Assembly: GCF_000380505.1 (NCBI RefSeq)
Contig: NZ_AQYH01000007.1
Location: 1-64,000, forward strand
Length of the DNA stretch: 64,000 nucleotides
Source: Kaistia granuli DSM 23481
GTDB lineage: Bacteria; Pseudomonadota; Alphaproteobacteria; Rhizobiales; Kaistiaceae
Direction of reading: 5' to 3'
Positions 8,844-17,671 of this stretch are shown here, one piece after another. How positions within the stretch are numbered: position 1 is the stretch's first letter; every line of letters begins with the position of its first letter. A program made the position numbers and the translations under genes. The notes beneath the pieces are model-generated. The model had not been told where the DNA came from. It did no database searches and worked only from the letters and a program-made list of their open reading frames with translations.

Positions 8844-8935
8844 GATCGGCTTTCAGTGGTGGTCGCCAACAGATAGGGCGAATAACGCGGCTGATCTATG
8901 GCGCCGGTCACGTTGCGGCAGCCCGGACGATCCCT

Positions 8936-8991
8936 AGAGCGTTTTCGAGCGACGTGGATGCCGGTTCGCGTGAAGAAAACGCGACCAAACA
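8936..8991. repeat. REP-like palindromic repeat, copy 1
   Basis: A 56-bp imperfect hairpin with GCGTTTTC at one end and GAAAACGC at the other and the core CCGGTTCGCGTGAAG. A second copy is at 19571-19626. This family of intergenic palindromes is widespread in rhizobial genomes. It lies between ftsY and the septation gene, immediately after the ftsY stop. Confidence 0.75.
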
Positions 8992-8996
8992 ATCAG

Positions 8997-10304
8997 CTAG
9001 CTGGCGATGCCGGCGATGGCGCGGGCGAAATCATCGGCCGCGAACGGCTCGAGATCGTCGACGCCCTCGCCGACACCGATGAAGTGGATCGGCAGGCCGT
9101 ATTTGGCGGCGATCGCCACCAGGATGCCGCCGCGCGCCGTGCCGTCGAGCTTGGTCATGACCAGGCCGGTGACGCCGGCGACGCGGCCGAAGATCTCGAC
9201 CTGTTGCAGCGCGTTCTGGCCGGTCGTCGCGTCGAGCGTCAGCAGCACGCTGTGCGGCGCGGTCGGATCCTGCTTCTTGATGACCCGGATGACCTTCTCG
9301 AGTTCAGCCATCAGCTCCGTGCGGTTCTGCAGCCGGCCGGCGGTGTCGATCATCAGCACATCGGTGCCGGCGGCCTGCGCATCCTTCAGAGCGTCGAAAG
9401 CGAGGCCCGCCGCGTCCGCTCCGATGGCGCGGGCGACGATGGACGAGCCGGTGCGCTGCGCCCAGATCTTCAGCTGCTCGACGGCCGCGGCGCGGAACGT
9501 GTCGCCCGCCGCCAGCATGACCGAGCGACCTTCGGAGCGCAGCTTGGCGGAAAGCTTGCCGATCGTCGTCGTCTTGCCGGTGCCGTTGACGCCGACGACC
9601 AGGATGACATGCGGCTTGCGGGCCGGGTCGATGACGAGCGGCTTCGCCACCGGGGTCAGGACCTTGGAGACTTCCTCGGCCAGGATCGCCTTGACCTCGT
9701 TACCGTCGATCTCCTTGCCGAAGCGGCCCTTCTTCAGCGCCTCGATGATCGCCGACGAGGTCGTCAGGCCGAGATCGGCCTGGATCAGCACGTCCTCGAA
9801 TTCTTCCAGCGTGTCGGCGTCGAGCTTGCGCTTGGTGAAGACCGAGACGATGCCGTCGGAAATCGCATTGGACGAGCGCGACAGGCCAGCCTTCAGCCGC
9901 TGGAACCAGTTCTGCTTCGGCGCCGGCTCGGGGGCAGGGGCGGGGGCCGCCGGCGCGGCGAAGAAGCCGGTCGGGCGCGGCACGACGACGGGCTCGGGCG
10001 GCTCGATGGCGCCCAGAGTTTCTGCCTCGATGGTCGGTTCCGGCGCGACTTTGACGACGGCTTCCTCAATCGGCGCGACCGCCTCGACGATCTCCACGGC
10101 TTCTGCCGGTTCGGCGGCGGGAGCCGGGGGCTCGACCACGACCGGCTCCGGCTGCGGGATGGCAACCGGCTCGGCTGCCGCCAAGGGCTCGGGCGTCGTG
10201 ACGGGCTCGGGCACCGCGGGGACGGGCGCGATTTCCGGCTCGACCGCCTTCGGTGCGCCGCCGCCGAAAAACCGGCGGAACAGGCCCTTCTTTTCTTCTG
10301 CCAT
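8997..10304 (-). CDS. ftsY: Signal recognition particle receptor FtsY
   Basis: A 435-residue GTPase that docks SRP-ribosome complexes at the inner membrane for co-translational insertion. Residues 1 to about 125 are an acidic A domain rich in Ala, Pro and Glu, poorly conserved as usual. The NG domain follows with the P-loop GVNGTGKTTTIGKL, the DTFRAAAVEQL box, the DTAGR motif and TKLDGTARGG. Three bases separate it from the mtaB stop upstream, so the two are probably cotranscribed. Confidence 0.96.
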   Translation of the reverse strand: MAEEKKGLFRRFFGGGAPKAVEPEIAPVPAVPEPVTTPEPLAAAEPVAIPQPEPVVVEPPAPAAEPAEAVEIVEAVAPIEEAVVKVAPEPTIEAETLGAIEPPEPVVVPRPTGFFAAPAAPAPAPEPAPKQNWFQRLKAGLSRSSNAISDGIVSVFTKRKLDADTLEEFEDVLIQADLGLTTSSAIIEALKKGRFGKEIDGNEVKAILAEEVSKVLTPVAKPLVIDPARKPHVILVVGVNGTGKTTTIGKLSAKLRSEGRSVMLAAGDTFRAAAVEQLKIWAQRTGSSIVARAIGADAAGLAFDALKDAQAAGTDVLMIDTAGRLQNRTELMAELEKVIRVIKKQDPTAPHSVLLTLDATTGQNALQQVEIFGRVAGVTGLVMTKLDGTARGGILVAIAAKYGLPIHFIGVGEGVDDLEPFAADDFARAIAGIAS

Positions 10305-10307
10305 GGT

Positions 10308-11573
10308 TCAGGCGGCCTCTGCGAGTGGGGTGGCAAGGAGGCCCGATGCCGTCCGTCCAGTGATGTGGGCCGGGACCAGGGTCCCGGCGGCGACGCCCGG
10401 CATGGAAACCGGGGTGAAATGTTCGGTGCGGCCGACGCCGCCCCGTTCCATCAGGACGTGGCGCGTCGTGCCGATCTCGCGGTCGAGATGGGCGGCGAGC
10501 GTCGCCCGGCCCTTCTCACGCAGTCGCGCGGCGCGCGCCTTGATGGTGGCGGAATCGAGCTGTGGCATGCGGGCCGCCGGCGTCCCGGGGCGGGGCGAGA
10601 ACGGGAAGACATGCAGATGCGTCAGCCCGCAATCGTCGACCATGGCGAGCGAGTTCTCGAACATCGCCTCGGTCTCGGTCGGGAAGCCGGCGATGATGTC
10701 GGCGCCGAAGACGACGTCGGAGCGGAGCCGGCGGACGTCGGCGCAGAAGCGGATCGCGTCTGCGCGGCCGTGCCGACGCTTCATCCGCTTCAAAATCATG
10801 TCGTCGCCGGCCTGCAGCGAGAGGTGGAAATGCGGCATCAGCCGCTCGTCCTCGCCGATCGCCCGCATCAGCGCGTCGTCGACCTCGATCGTGTCGATCG
10901 AGGAGAGGCGAAGGCGCGGCAGTTCGGGGACGAGTTTCAGGATGGTCGAGACCAGCGTGCCGAGCGTCGGCCGGCCCGGCAGGTCGCTGCCATAGGCAGT
11001 CATGTCCACGCCGGTCAGCACGATCTCGGCATGGCCGGTTTCAACCAGCTGGCGGATCTGCTCGACGATCGCGCCCATCGGCACCGAGCGCGAGGGACCA
11101 CGGCCATAGGGAATGATGCAGAAGGTGCAGCGATGGTCGCAGCCGTTCTGCACTTGGACAAAGGAGCGCGTGTGGCCGTCCATGCCGGCGACGAGGTGTC
11201 CCGCCGTCTCGCGCACGTCCATGATGTTGGCGACGCTGACGCGCTCATGGTCGGCGATCGCGAGGCCGAGCGGCCGGTAGGCGGCGCGGGTCAGCTTTTC
11301 CTCATTGCCGAGGACGAGATCGACTTCCGGCATCGCGGCGAAGGTGCCGGGTTCGGTCTGCGCGGCGCAGCCGGAGACGACGATCTTCACGTCGGGCCGT
11401 TCGCGGCGCGTGCGGCGGATCGTCTGGCGCGCCTGGCGCACGGCCTCGGCGGTGACCGCGCAGGTGTTGATGATCACCGCGTCGGCGAGCCCGGCTTCCG
11501 CTGCTTTGGACCGCATCACCTCGGTTTCGAGCGTGTTGAGGCGGCAGCCGAAGGTGATCGTCTCGATCGTCAT
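10308..11573 (-). CDS. mtaB: tRNA t6A37 methylthiotransferase MtaB
   Basis: A 421-residue radical-SAM enzyme that adds a methylthio group to t6A37 of tRNAs reading ANN codons. The N-terminal MTTase domain carries three cluster cysteines (C10, C38, C69), and the radical-SAM domain has the CxxxCxxC motif at C145, C149 and C152 within NGCDHRCTFCIIPYGRGPSR. A C-terminal region corresponds to the TRAM-like extension. I chose the ATG at 11573 because it overlaps the dapF stop by four bases; the longer open frame reads into dapF and is Arg-rich nonsense. The family also includes MiaB, but the sequence pattern favours MtaB. Confidence 0.92.
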   Translation of the reverse strand: MTIETITFGCRLNTLETEVMRSKAAEAGLADAVIINTCAVTAEAVRQARQTIRRTRRERPDVKIVVSGCAAQTEPGTFAAMPEVDLVLGNEEKLTRAAYRPLGLAIADHERVSVANIMDVRETAGHLVAGMDGHTRSFVQVQNGCDHRCTFCIIPYGRGPSRSVPMGAIVEQIRQLVETGHAEIVLTGVDMTAYGSDLPGRPTLGTLVSTILKLVPELPRLRLSSIDTIEVDDALMRAIGEDERLMPHFHLSLQAGDDMILKRMKRRHGRADAIRFCADVRRLRSDVVFGADIIAGFPTETEAMFENSLAMVDDCGLTHLHVFPFSPRPGTPAARMPQLDSATIKARAARLREKGRATLAAHLDREIGTTRHVLMERGGVGRTEHFTPVSMPGVAAGTLVPAHITGRTASGLLATPLAEAA

Positions 11574-12454
11574 GCGCGGCGGGCGACCGTGTCCGGCGCA
11601 ACCTCGATGCGGATCTCGTCGCCGAGGGTGACGACACCCTCGTGCTCGAATTCGGCGGCGCCCGTCATCCAGATGTGATTGTCGGGGCGCCATTCGATCT
11701 TCAGCACGCCGCCGGGCAGGCGGACGTCGACGATGCGGCCGGTCTTGCCGAGGCGCGCGGCCGATACGGCGGTGGCGCAGGCGGCCGAGCCGCAGGCGAG
11801 CGTCAGGCCCGCGCCGCGTTCCCACACGCGCAGCGTGATCGAATGGTCCGAGGTTACCTCGGCGATCGAGATGTTGGCGCGCTCGGGGAACATCGGGTCG
11901 CGCTCCAGGATGGGACCGATGCGGCCGAGATCGATGGCAGCGACGTCGTCGACCCAGTAGATCGCGTGCGGATTGCCGATATTCGCCACCGCCGGCCGCG
12001 ACAGGATCGGCGCGTCGACGGAACCGAAGCTCAGATCGATGGCGGTCGTATCCACGAAGGGCTGCGCGAGCGGGATCTCGGCCCAGCCGAAGCGCGGCTC
12101 GCCCATGTCGACCGTGATGGTGTCGGCGTCCTTCGCCACCACGTCGAGCAGGCCGGCCGAGGTTTCGAGCTTGAAGGTCTCGCGGCCCGTCTCGCGCATC
12201 AGCACGAGGGCGACGCAGCGCGTGCCGTTGCCGCAGGCGCCGGAGAGCGAACCGTCGGTGTTGAAGATCGTCATGAAGGCGTCCGTGCAGGCCGATCGCG
12301 GCGGCTCGATCACCATCAGCTGGTCGAAGGCCGTGCGCGGGTCGGCGGCGAGGACGCGCGCCGAGGCGGCGTCGAGGGGCTTTTCAGCCTTGCGCATGTC
12401 GAGCACGGTAATCTGGTTGCCGATGCCGTTCATCTTGGCGAAGGGGGCGTTCAT
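11570..12454 (-). CDS. dapF: Diaminopimelate epimerase
   Basis: A 294-residue enzyme that converts LL- to meso-diaminopimelate for lysine and peptidoglycan. The two catalytic cysteines are visible: C74 in SGACGNGTRC and C221 in LTLACGSAACA. The start MNAPFAKMNGIGNQ at 12454 matches the family N terminus; the open frame extends further upstream without protein-like character. It is translationally coupled to mtaB, a frequent pair in rhizobia. Confidence 0.95.
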   Translation of the reverse strand: MNAPFAKMNGIGNQITVLDMRKAEKPLDAASARVLAADPRTAFDQLMVIEPPRSACTDAFMTIFNTDGSLSGACGNGTRCVALVLMRETGRETFKLETSAGLLDVVAKDADTITVDMGEPRFGWAEIPLAQPFVDTTAIDLSFGSVDAPILSRPAVANIGNPHAIYWVDDVAAIDLGRIGPILERDPMFPERANISIAEVTSDHSITLRVWERGAGLTLACGSAACATAVSAARLGKTGRIVDVRLPGGVLKIEWRPDNHIWMTGAAEFEHEGVVTLGDEIRIEVAPDTVARRA

Positions 12455-12870
12455 GACGTTCCGTTCATCGCGCGCCGGATCGTGTCCGGGGCCTGTGTGT
12501 GTCGGGGAATATATGGCGGAAAGATCGGAGAAATTCCATACTGGAGCGCAGGACGCCACGGTTTCGCGCCGATCGGGACGATGCGCGGCGGCGCGTGGCC
12601 TGTCCTTGCCGGATCCGGGAACGCCGGGACTGGCGGAAATCGTCGCCAATGCGGCGCAAATCAGGGGGTGAAAGGACGTAAACCGGGCCGGTGCTAGCGC
12701 TTCCGTTGCTACATGCCTTGCGGGCAGGCACGGGGGCTGCTTCACTGGCCAGCCACGTTTCAAGGACCCGCTTCGCCTCCGCACGTGTCTGTTCCAACGC
12801 CCCATTTCATCGTCTCATGCGGGCGGGCCGAGGCCGGGCGTCACCTTTCCAGCTGCTGACGGACATTTTC

Positions 12871-14187
12871 ATGTCACTTGATGTTGCCACCCGAGTCTAC
12901 AATCACGGCTTCCGCATCGACCCGATCGTGCGGACGCTGCTCGATACCGACTTCTACAAATTCCTGATGCTGCAGCTCATTCGCGCCAAGTCGCCGGAAG
13001 TGCGGGCGACCTTTGGCCTGATCAACCGCACCAAGTCCGTGCGGCTCGCCGACGTCATCGACGAACAGGAACTGCGTGACCAGCTTGACCATGCGCGCAC
13101 GCTGCGCTTCCAGAAGAACGAGCTGATCTGGCTGGCCGGCAATACCTTCTACGGCGTCAAGCAGATCTTCAAGCCGGAGTTCCTCGACTGGCTCGAGGGC
13201 TTCCAGCTGCCGGAATACGAGCTGCGCCGCACCGAGGACGGCCAGTATGAACTGCTTTTCGAGGGGCTTTGGGCGGAGACCACGCTTTGGGAGGTTCCCG
13301 CGCTCGCCATCGTCAGCGAGCTGCGCGCCCGCGCCGCGATGAAGGGCATGAGCCGGTTCGAGCTCGACGTCCTCTATGCCAAGGCGAAGGCCAAGCTCTG
13401 GGGCAAGATCGAACGGTTGCGCATTCTGGCCCAGGAGGGCCCGCTCAAGATCTCCGATTTTGGGACAAGGCGGCGGCATGGTTATCTCTGGCAGAAATGG
13501 TGCGTCGAGGCGTTGCAGGAGGGGCTTGGCGAGAACTTCGTCGGCACCTCCAACGTCAAGATGGCTATGGCGGCCGGTCTCGAGGCGATCGGCACCAATG
13601 CGCATGAACTGCCGATGGTCTATGCGGCGCTGGCGCAAAGCGACGAGGCGCTGCGCAACGCACCCTATGACGTCCTGCGCGATTGGCAGGAGATGTATGA
13701 CGGCAATCTGCTCGTCATGCTGCCGGACACCTATGGCACGACGCAGTTCCTGCGCAATGCGCCCGACTGGATCCTGAACTGGAAGGGCCTCAGGCCGGAT
13801 TCCAAGCCGCCGATCGAGGGCGCCGAGGAAGCGATCGCCTGGTGGCAGTTGCACGGCGCCGACCCGCGCGAAAAGCTGATCGTGCTGTCGGATGGCATGG
13901 ACATCGACACCATCGAGGAGGCGGCCCGGCATTTTCGCGGCCGCGTCAATCTCTCGATCGGCTGGGGCACCAATGTCACCAACGATTTCCGCCACTGCGC
14001 GCCGGACGGCAAGGACGACCGGCTGCAGGCGATCTCGCTCGTCTGCAAGGTCGTCTCGGCCAACGGGCGGCCGGCGGTCAAGCTCTCCGACAACGCCAAC
14101 AAGGCGACGGGACCGGCCGACGAAATCGCCCGCTATCGCCGCGTGTTCGGCCACCAGGACCTGATGGCGCAGCCGCTGCTGGTCTGA
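12871..14187 (+). CDS. pncB: Nicotinate phosphoribosyltransferase
   Basis: A 438-residue enzyme that makes nicotinate mononucleotide from nicotinate and PRPP in the NAD salvage pathway. Family motifs are clear: the N-terminal [13 protein letters not shown], the active-site region [14 protein letters not shown] near residue 200, [12 protein letters not shown], and [13 protein letters not shown] near the C terminus. The ATG at 12871 gives the expected N terminus; the upstream in-frame extension is not protein-like. It is divergent from dapF and convergent with the glucanase gene, 21 bases away. Confidence 0.95.
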   Translation: MSLDVATRVYNHGFRIDPIVRTLLDTDFYKFLMLQLIRAKSPEVRATFGLINRTKSVRLADVIDEQELRDQLDHARTLRFQKNELIWLAGNTFYGVKQIFKPEFLDWLEGFQLPEYELRRTEDGQYELLFEGLWAETTLWEVPALAIVSELRARAAMKGMSRFELDVLYAKAKAKLWGKIERLRILAQEGPLKISDFGTRRRHGYLWQKWCVEALQEGLGENFVGTSNVKMAMAAGLEAIGTNAHELPMVYAALAQSDEALRNAPYDVLRDWQEMYDGNLLVMLPDTYGTTQFLRNAPDWILNWKGLRPDSKPPIEGAEEAIAWWQLHGADPREKLIVLSDGMDIDTIEEAARHFRGRVNLSIGWGTNVTNDFRHCAPDGKDDRLQAISLVCKVVSANGRPAVKLSDNANKATGPADEIARYRRVFGHQDLMAQPLLV

Positions 14188-14208
14188 GCGAGGCGGCGGC
14201 CTGCGCGG

Positions 14209-15507
14209 TCAGGCCATCGGCGTATCGGAAAGATGCGGGCTTCGAAAGTCGAGGCGGGCGAGGCCGCGCCGGACTTCGGGATCGCGCATGACGAGGTCCC
14301 AGATGAGGCCGCTGCGGTGGTTCTCGATCATCACGATCTGCGGGCCCTGGTCGATGGCGAGGTGGGTCTCGGCATACCAGCCGGCGCTTTCGCTGAAGGC
14401 ATCGACGAAACCGTAGTCACGCCAGAGCCGGTCGCCGAGATCATCATGGAAGTGGCGCAGCGCCGGCATCGTCAGTTCCGGCGTGTAGGGCAGGCTGGAA
14501 ATGGCGGCCGTCGGCGCGATGACGCCGCGGTCATTGTCCGGCGCATGGGCCGAATAGCCCTCCGGGCCGTCGCTCGCCGACAGGCCCCAGCAATCGGGGC
14601 CGTAGCCCTTGAAGCCGCCCGGATTGGCGAGGCAATAGGCATGGTTCAGCCGCGTATGGGCGACGTTCTGCGCCCAGTAATCGGCATAGCGGTCAACGAG
14701 GCCGCGCGGATCGAGCCCTAGAAACGAGTAGTGTGCGAAGAACAAGGGCCCGCCGCCATCCGGCCCGAGCGGCAGCTCGACGCCATACTGGACACGCCGG
14801 TTGTCGAAGGTGCGGCTCTGCGCAAAGCCATTGTGATAGGCGGCCGGCGGAATCGCATGCTCCGTCGCGCCGGCGGCCAGCACATAGGCGATCAGGCACT
14901 CGTTCCAGCCGAGCAGCTCGTGGTTCATCGCCCAGCCATGGTTCGGGCTCCAGTGCCAGTAGAGCACCTCGCGGCCGTCGCGGGTGAACCAGTCCCATTC
15001 GACGGCGCGCCGCATCGTCTCGATGCGGCCGCGCAACCATGGCTCCTTGCCGCCGTCGCCATCGAAATAGACCTGGGCGGCGATCAGGCCCTGGATCAGC
15101 AACGCCATCTCGACCAGATCGGCGCCATCGTCCTTGCGGCTGAAGCGAACCGTCGCGCCGGTGCCGCCATGCAGGAAATGCGGGAAGACGCCGTGATAGC
15201 TCTGGGCCTTCTCGAGGAAGGCGATCATCCGGTGCAGGCGCTCGACCACCTCGTCGCGCCCGAGCCAGCCACGGGTGACTCCGACGACCATCGCCATCAC
15301 GCCGAAGCCGGAGCCGCCAATCGTGACGATGTCGTCATTGCCGTGGGTGCGGTCGCGGGCCAGTCCGCTGACGGGATGGCCGAAATCCCAAAAATAGCGG
15401 AGGCTCTGGCGCTGGACGAGATCGAGAAGCTCTTCGTCGGTGAGGCTTGAGGCCGGGCTAGCGGACCTTGGCAATGTCGGGCGCGCTGGTGTCTTCGATT
15501 TCGTCAT
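14209..15507 (-). CDS. Glucoamylase-like glycoside hydrolase, GH144 type (putative endo-beta-1,2-glucanase)
   Basis: A 432-residue (alpha/alpha)6-barrel protein of the 'glucoamylase' family (PF10091, COG5368). Characterised members of GH144 cleave beta-1,2-glucans. Visible family segments are LRYFWDFGHPVSGLARDR near the start, GVFPHFLHG, LYWHWSPNHGWAMNHELLGWNEC, and CWGLSASDGPEGY. I see no signal peptide. The ATG at 15507 overlaps the end of the upstream ABC gene by 50 bases, and a TTG at 15474 would shorten the overlap; either way the two genes are tightly linked. Rhizobia make cyclic beta-1,2-glucans, which makes a glucan substrate plausible, but that is inference. Confidence 0.85.
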   Translation of the reverse strand: MTKSKTPARPTLPRSASPASSLTDEELLDLVQRQSLRYFWDFGHPVSGLARDRTHGNDDIVTIGGSGFGVMAMVVGVTRGWLGRDEVVERLHRMIAFLEKAQSYHGVFPHFLHGGTGATVRFSRKDDGADLVEMALLIQGLIAAQVYFDGDGGKEPWLRGRIETMRRAVEWDWFTRDGREVLYWHWSPNHGWAMNHELLGWNECLIAYVLAAGATEHAIPPAAYHNGFAQSRTFDNRRVQYGVELPLGPDGGGPLFFAHYSFLGLDPRGLVDRYADYWAQNVAHTRLNHAYCLANPGGFKGYGPDCWGLSASDGPEGYSAHAPDNDRGVIAPTAAISSLPYTPELTMPALRHFHDDLGDRLWRDYGFVDAFSESAGWYAETHLAIDQGPQIVMIENHRSGLIWDLVMRDPEVRRGLARLDFRSPHLSDTPMA

Positions 15508-17335
15508 CCGGCAAAGCCCGTTCAGGAGGGGATGGTTCGACGTCGGCGGTCGCAGGCGGGTCCTCGTCTGGCGGATCCTCGTCACGGCCGTCCAGCACCA
15601 GATTGGCGGTGCGCGTGTAGAAGTCGGTGGCGGAGGCCCTGCTGGATACCGTCACTAGCGCCGACTTCGCCAGCTCGTTCTCCAGGATGGAGGTGAAGAC
15701 GGTGCGCTGTTCCTCGTCGAGAGCGTCGATGGTCTGCTCGGTAAAGATCCACTCCGGCTTCAGCAGCAGGAGGCGGGCGAGCGTCAGGCGCTCTTCGTCG
15801 TCATAGGATATTTCCTTGGCCCAGCGCGCCTTGCGGTCGAGCGAGGCGCCGAAGCGGGTCAGCCCGACGCGCTTCATCGCGGCTGTCAGGTCCTCGTCCT
15901 TGAAGCTTGAGGAAGGCAGCGGATAGGTGAGCGCGGCGCGCAGCGAGCCGTCCGGCACATAGGGCCGCTCTGGCATGTACATGACCTTGGAGCGCGGCGG
16001 CAGGTTGATCTTGCCCGAGCCCCATGGCCACAATCCGGCGAGCGCCGAGAACAGCGCGCCGTGGCCCGAGCCGGTCCTGTCGACGATCAGCACGCGGTCG
16101 CCCGGGGCGATCTCGAGCTGCCTGACGTCGAGCGTGGCGCGCTCGCCGGTCCAGGTGACGGCGACATTGTCGAGCTCCAGTCGGCCGAGCGGGTCGAGGT
16201 CGTACTGGATGCGTTCGCCGCTGGAACGCGGCTGTTCGAGCGTGACCAGCGCCTGGCGGAAGCTCATGACGCGGGCGAGGGTGGCACGCCAGTCGGCGAT
16301 GGCGCTGAAATTGTCAACGAACCACCGCAGGCAGTTCTGCACCTGATTGAAGGCGCCGACCACCATCATCAATTCACCGAAGGAGAGCTTGCCGCCAAAA
16401 TAGCCAGGCGCCGCGATGACGATCGGCGCGACGATGCCGACCCAGCCATAGCCGGCCGTGACCCAGGTCAGCCGTGCGACGGCGTTGACGAAGCGGCGCA
16501 TGATGTCGAGGACACGGTCGAGCTCATCGTCGAGGCGCTTCTTTTCGTCTGCCTCGCCGGCGTTCAGCACGATGCCGCTGGCATTCTCGCTGACCTGCAC
16601 GAGGGCGAAGCGGAGGTCTGCCTCGCGCGCGTAGCGCTCGACGCCGATGCCGATCAGCGGCCGGCCGACGCGCCAGCTGAGCCAGGAGCCGGTCAGGGCG
16701 AAGATCAGCGCGCACCAGACCATGTAGCCGGGGATGACGAAATTGTAGCCGGAGATGGACAGCACGACGCCGCTCGACAGCACCCAGAGCACGCCGACGA
16801 AGCTGAACAGCAGCAGCGTCGACTGGAACAGGCCGATGCCGAGGCCGGCGGAAAGCTCGGCCAGATGTTTGGCATCCTCATGCACGCGCTGGTCGGGATT
16901 GATGCCGATCTCGCCGGCGTCGCCCAGCATGACCAGGCGGCGCGGCGCCAGCCATTCCTGGATCAGGTCGCGGGTTAGCCATTTGCGGGACTGCTGCGTG
17001 ATCATCTGCGCCAGCCAGTTCTGCGCCACATTGAGGGCGAGCAGGATGCTGGCGATGCCGGCGAAAACCATCAGATAGTAAAGGAAATACGGGACGTTCT
17101 TGGTTTCGATGGCATTGTAGAACGGCTTGTTCCAGGCGTTCAAAACCACCTGCATGCCGGATGTCGCGATGATGACCGTGACAATGCCGATCGTCAGCAG
17201 GACGAAGTTGCGACGGCCGGCCGAATTCCATAGGGCGGAGACGAAGGCGCCGAACTGGCGCGCGAGCTCCGTGATTTCTTCCCAGGTGCCATCGTTTTCG
17301 ACGGCTGGGATGGCATCGTCAGGTCTTTCCGTCAT
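15458..17335 (-). CDS. YddA/SbmA-type ABC half-transporter with degenerate nucleotide-binding domain
   Basis: A 625-residue fused membrane and ATPase-like protein of the ABC_membrane_2 family (YddA, ABCD-like). Six membrane helices lie in about residues 35-340, with the typical NAWNKPFYNAIE and SRKWLTRDLIQEWL segments. The ATPase domain keeps its fold, including LAGLWPWGSGK, but every catalytic motif is altered. Walker A reads TGSGHGAL with His425 in place of Lys, the LSGGQ-type signature is SYDDEER (510-516), and Walker B plus catalytic Glu read FTEQ (E533, Q534 where D and E are expected). It is therefore probably not an ATPase and may act as a regulated channel or dimerise with an active partner. 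ATG at 17335 chosen over an upstream TTG. Confidence 0.88.
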   Translation of the reverse strand: MTERPDDAIPAVENDGTWEEITELARQFGAFVSALWNSAGRRNFVLLTIGIVTVIIATSGMQVVLNAWNKPFYNAIETKNVPYFLYYLMVFAGIASILLALNVAQNWLAQMITQQSRKWLTRDLIQEWLAPRRLVMLGDAGEIGINPDQRVHEDAKHLAELSAGLGIGLFQSTLLLFSFVGVLWVLSSGVVLSISGYNFVIPGYMVWCALIFALTGSWLSWRVGRPLIGIGVERYAREADLRFALVQVSENASGIVLNAGEADEKKRLDDELDRVLDIMRRFVNAVARLTWVTAGYGWVGIVAPIVIAAPGYFGGKLSFGELMMVVGAFNQVQNCLRWFVDNFSAIADWRATLARVMSFRQALVTLEQPRSSGERIQYDLDPLGRLELDNVAVTWTGERATLDVRQLEIAPGDRVLIVDRTGSGHGALFSALAGLWPWGSGKINLPPRSKVMYMPERPYVPDGSLRAALTYPLPSSSFKDEDLTAAMKRVGLTRFGASLDRKARWAKEISYDDEERLTLARLLLLKPEWIFTEQTIDALDEEQRTVFTSILENELAKSALVTVSSRASATDFYTRTANLVLDGRDEDPPDEDPPATADVEPSPPERALPDDEIEDTSAPDIAKVR

Positions 17336-17671
17336 CGCCTCGACTATCCGGCTTCGGCCTGTCGAGCCTATCAATCAGATGGTTAATATTCCGCAATATT
17401 CGACCCGAGTCCGCGAATGGCATGGTTTCGCACCCAGTTGTTGCAGATCGACATCAAGTCAAGTCGGCGCGGCGCAGGTCGGGAGTTCGCACGCCTCGCG
17501 CTCGCCGATTGGACGCGATAGCATCCGGCGCGAAGGACGGACTCCGGGAGGCCTCCACGCCGGTTCGCTGCCCGCTCGCTAGCCTGTACAGGGCGGGCGG
17601 CGGCAGATGGCGGCTGCGCTGGGATCGCGAAGCGATCCTCCCGGGCCCAACGAGATTCGGGGGAGGATCCA
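17336..17671. other. Divergent intergenic region upstream of glpK
   Basis: 336 bases between divergent genes. An A+T-rich patch at about 17381-17401 contains two AATATT hexamers four bases apart, the only obvious sequence signal. A strong Shine-Dalgarno (GGGGGAGGATCC) precedes glpK. No confident promoter or riboswitch was found. Confidence 0.4.

Noticed and set aside
8898-11678. A 926-codon open frame on the plus strand
   Set aside because: It lies antisense to ftsY and mtaB, which have complete family motifs. Its translation is rich in Asp, Arg, Gly and Val, as expected from the reverse of GC-rich codons.
17375-17671. Riboswitch or GlpR operator upstream of glpK
   Set aside because: No recognisable aptamer or conserved operator; only AATATT repeats are seen.
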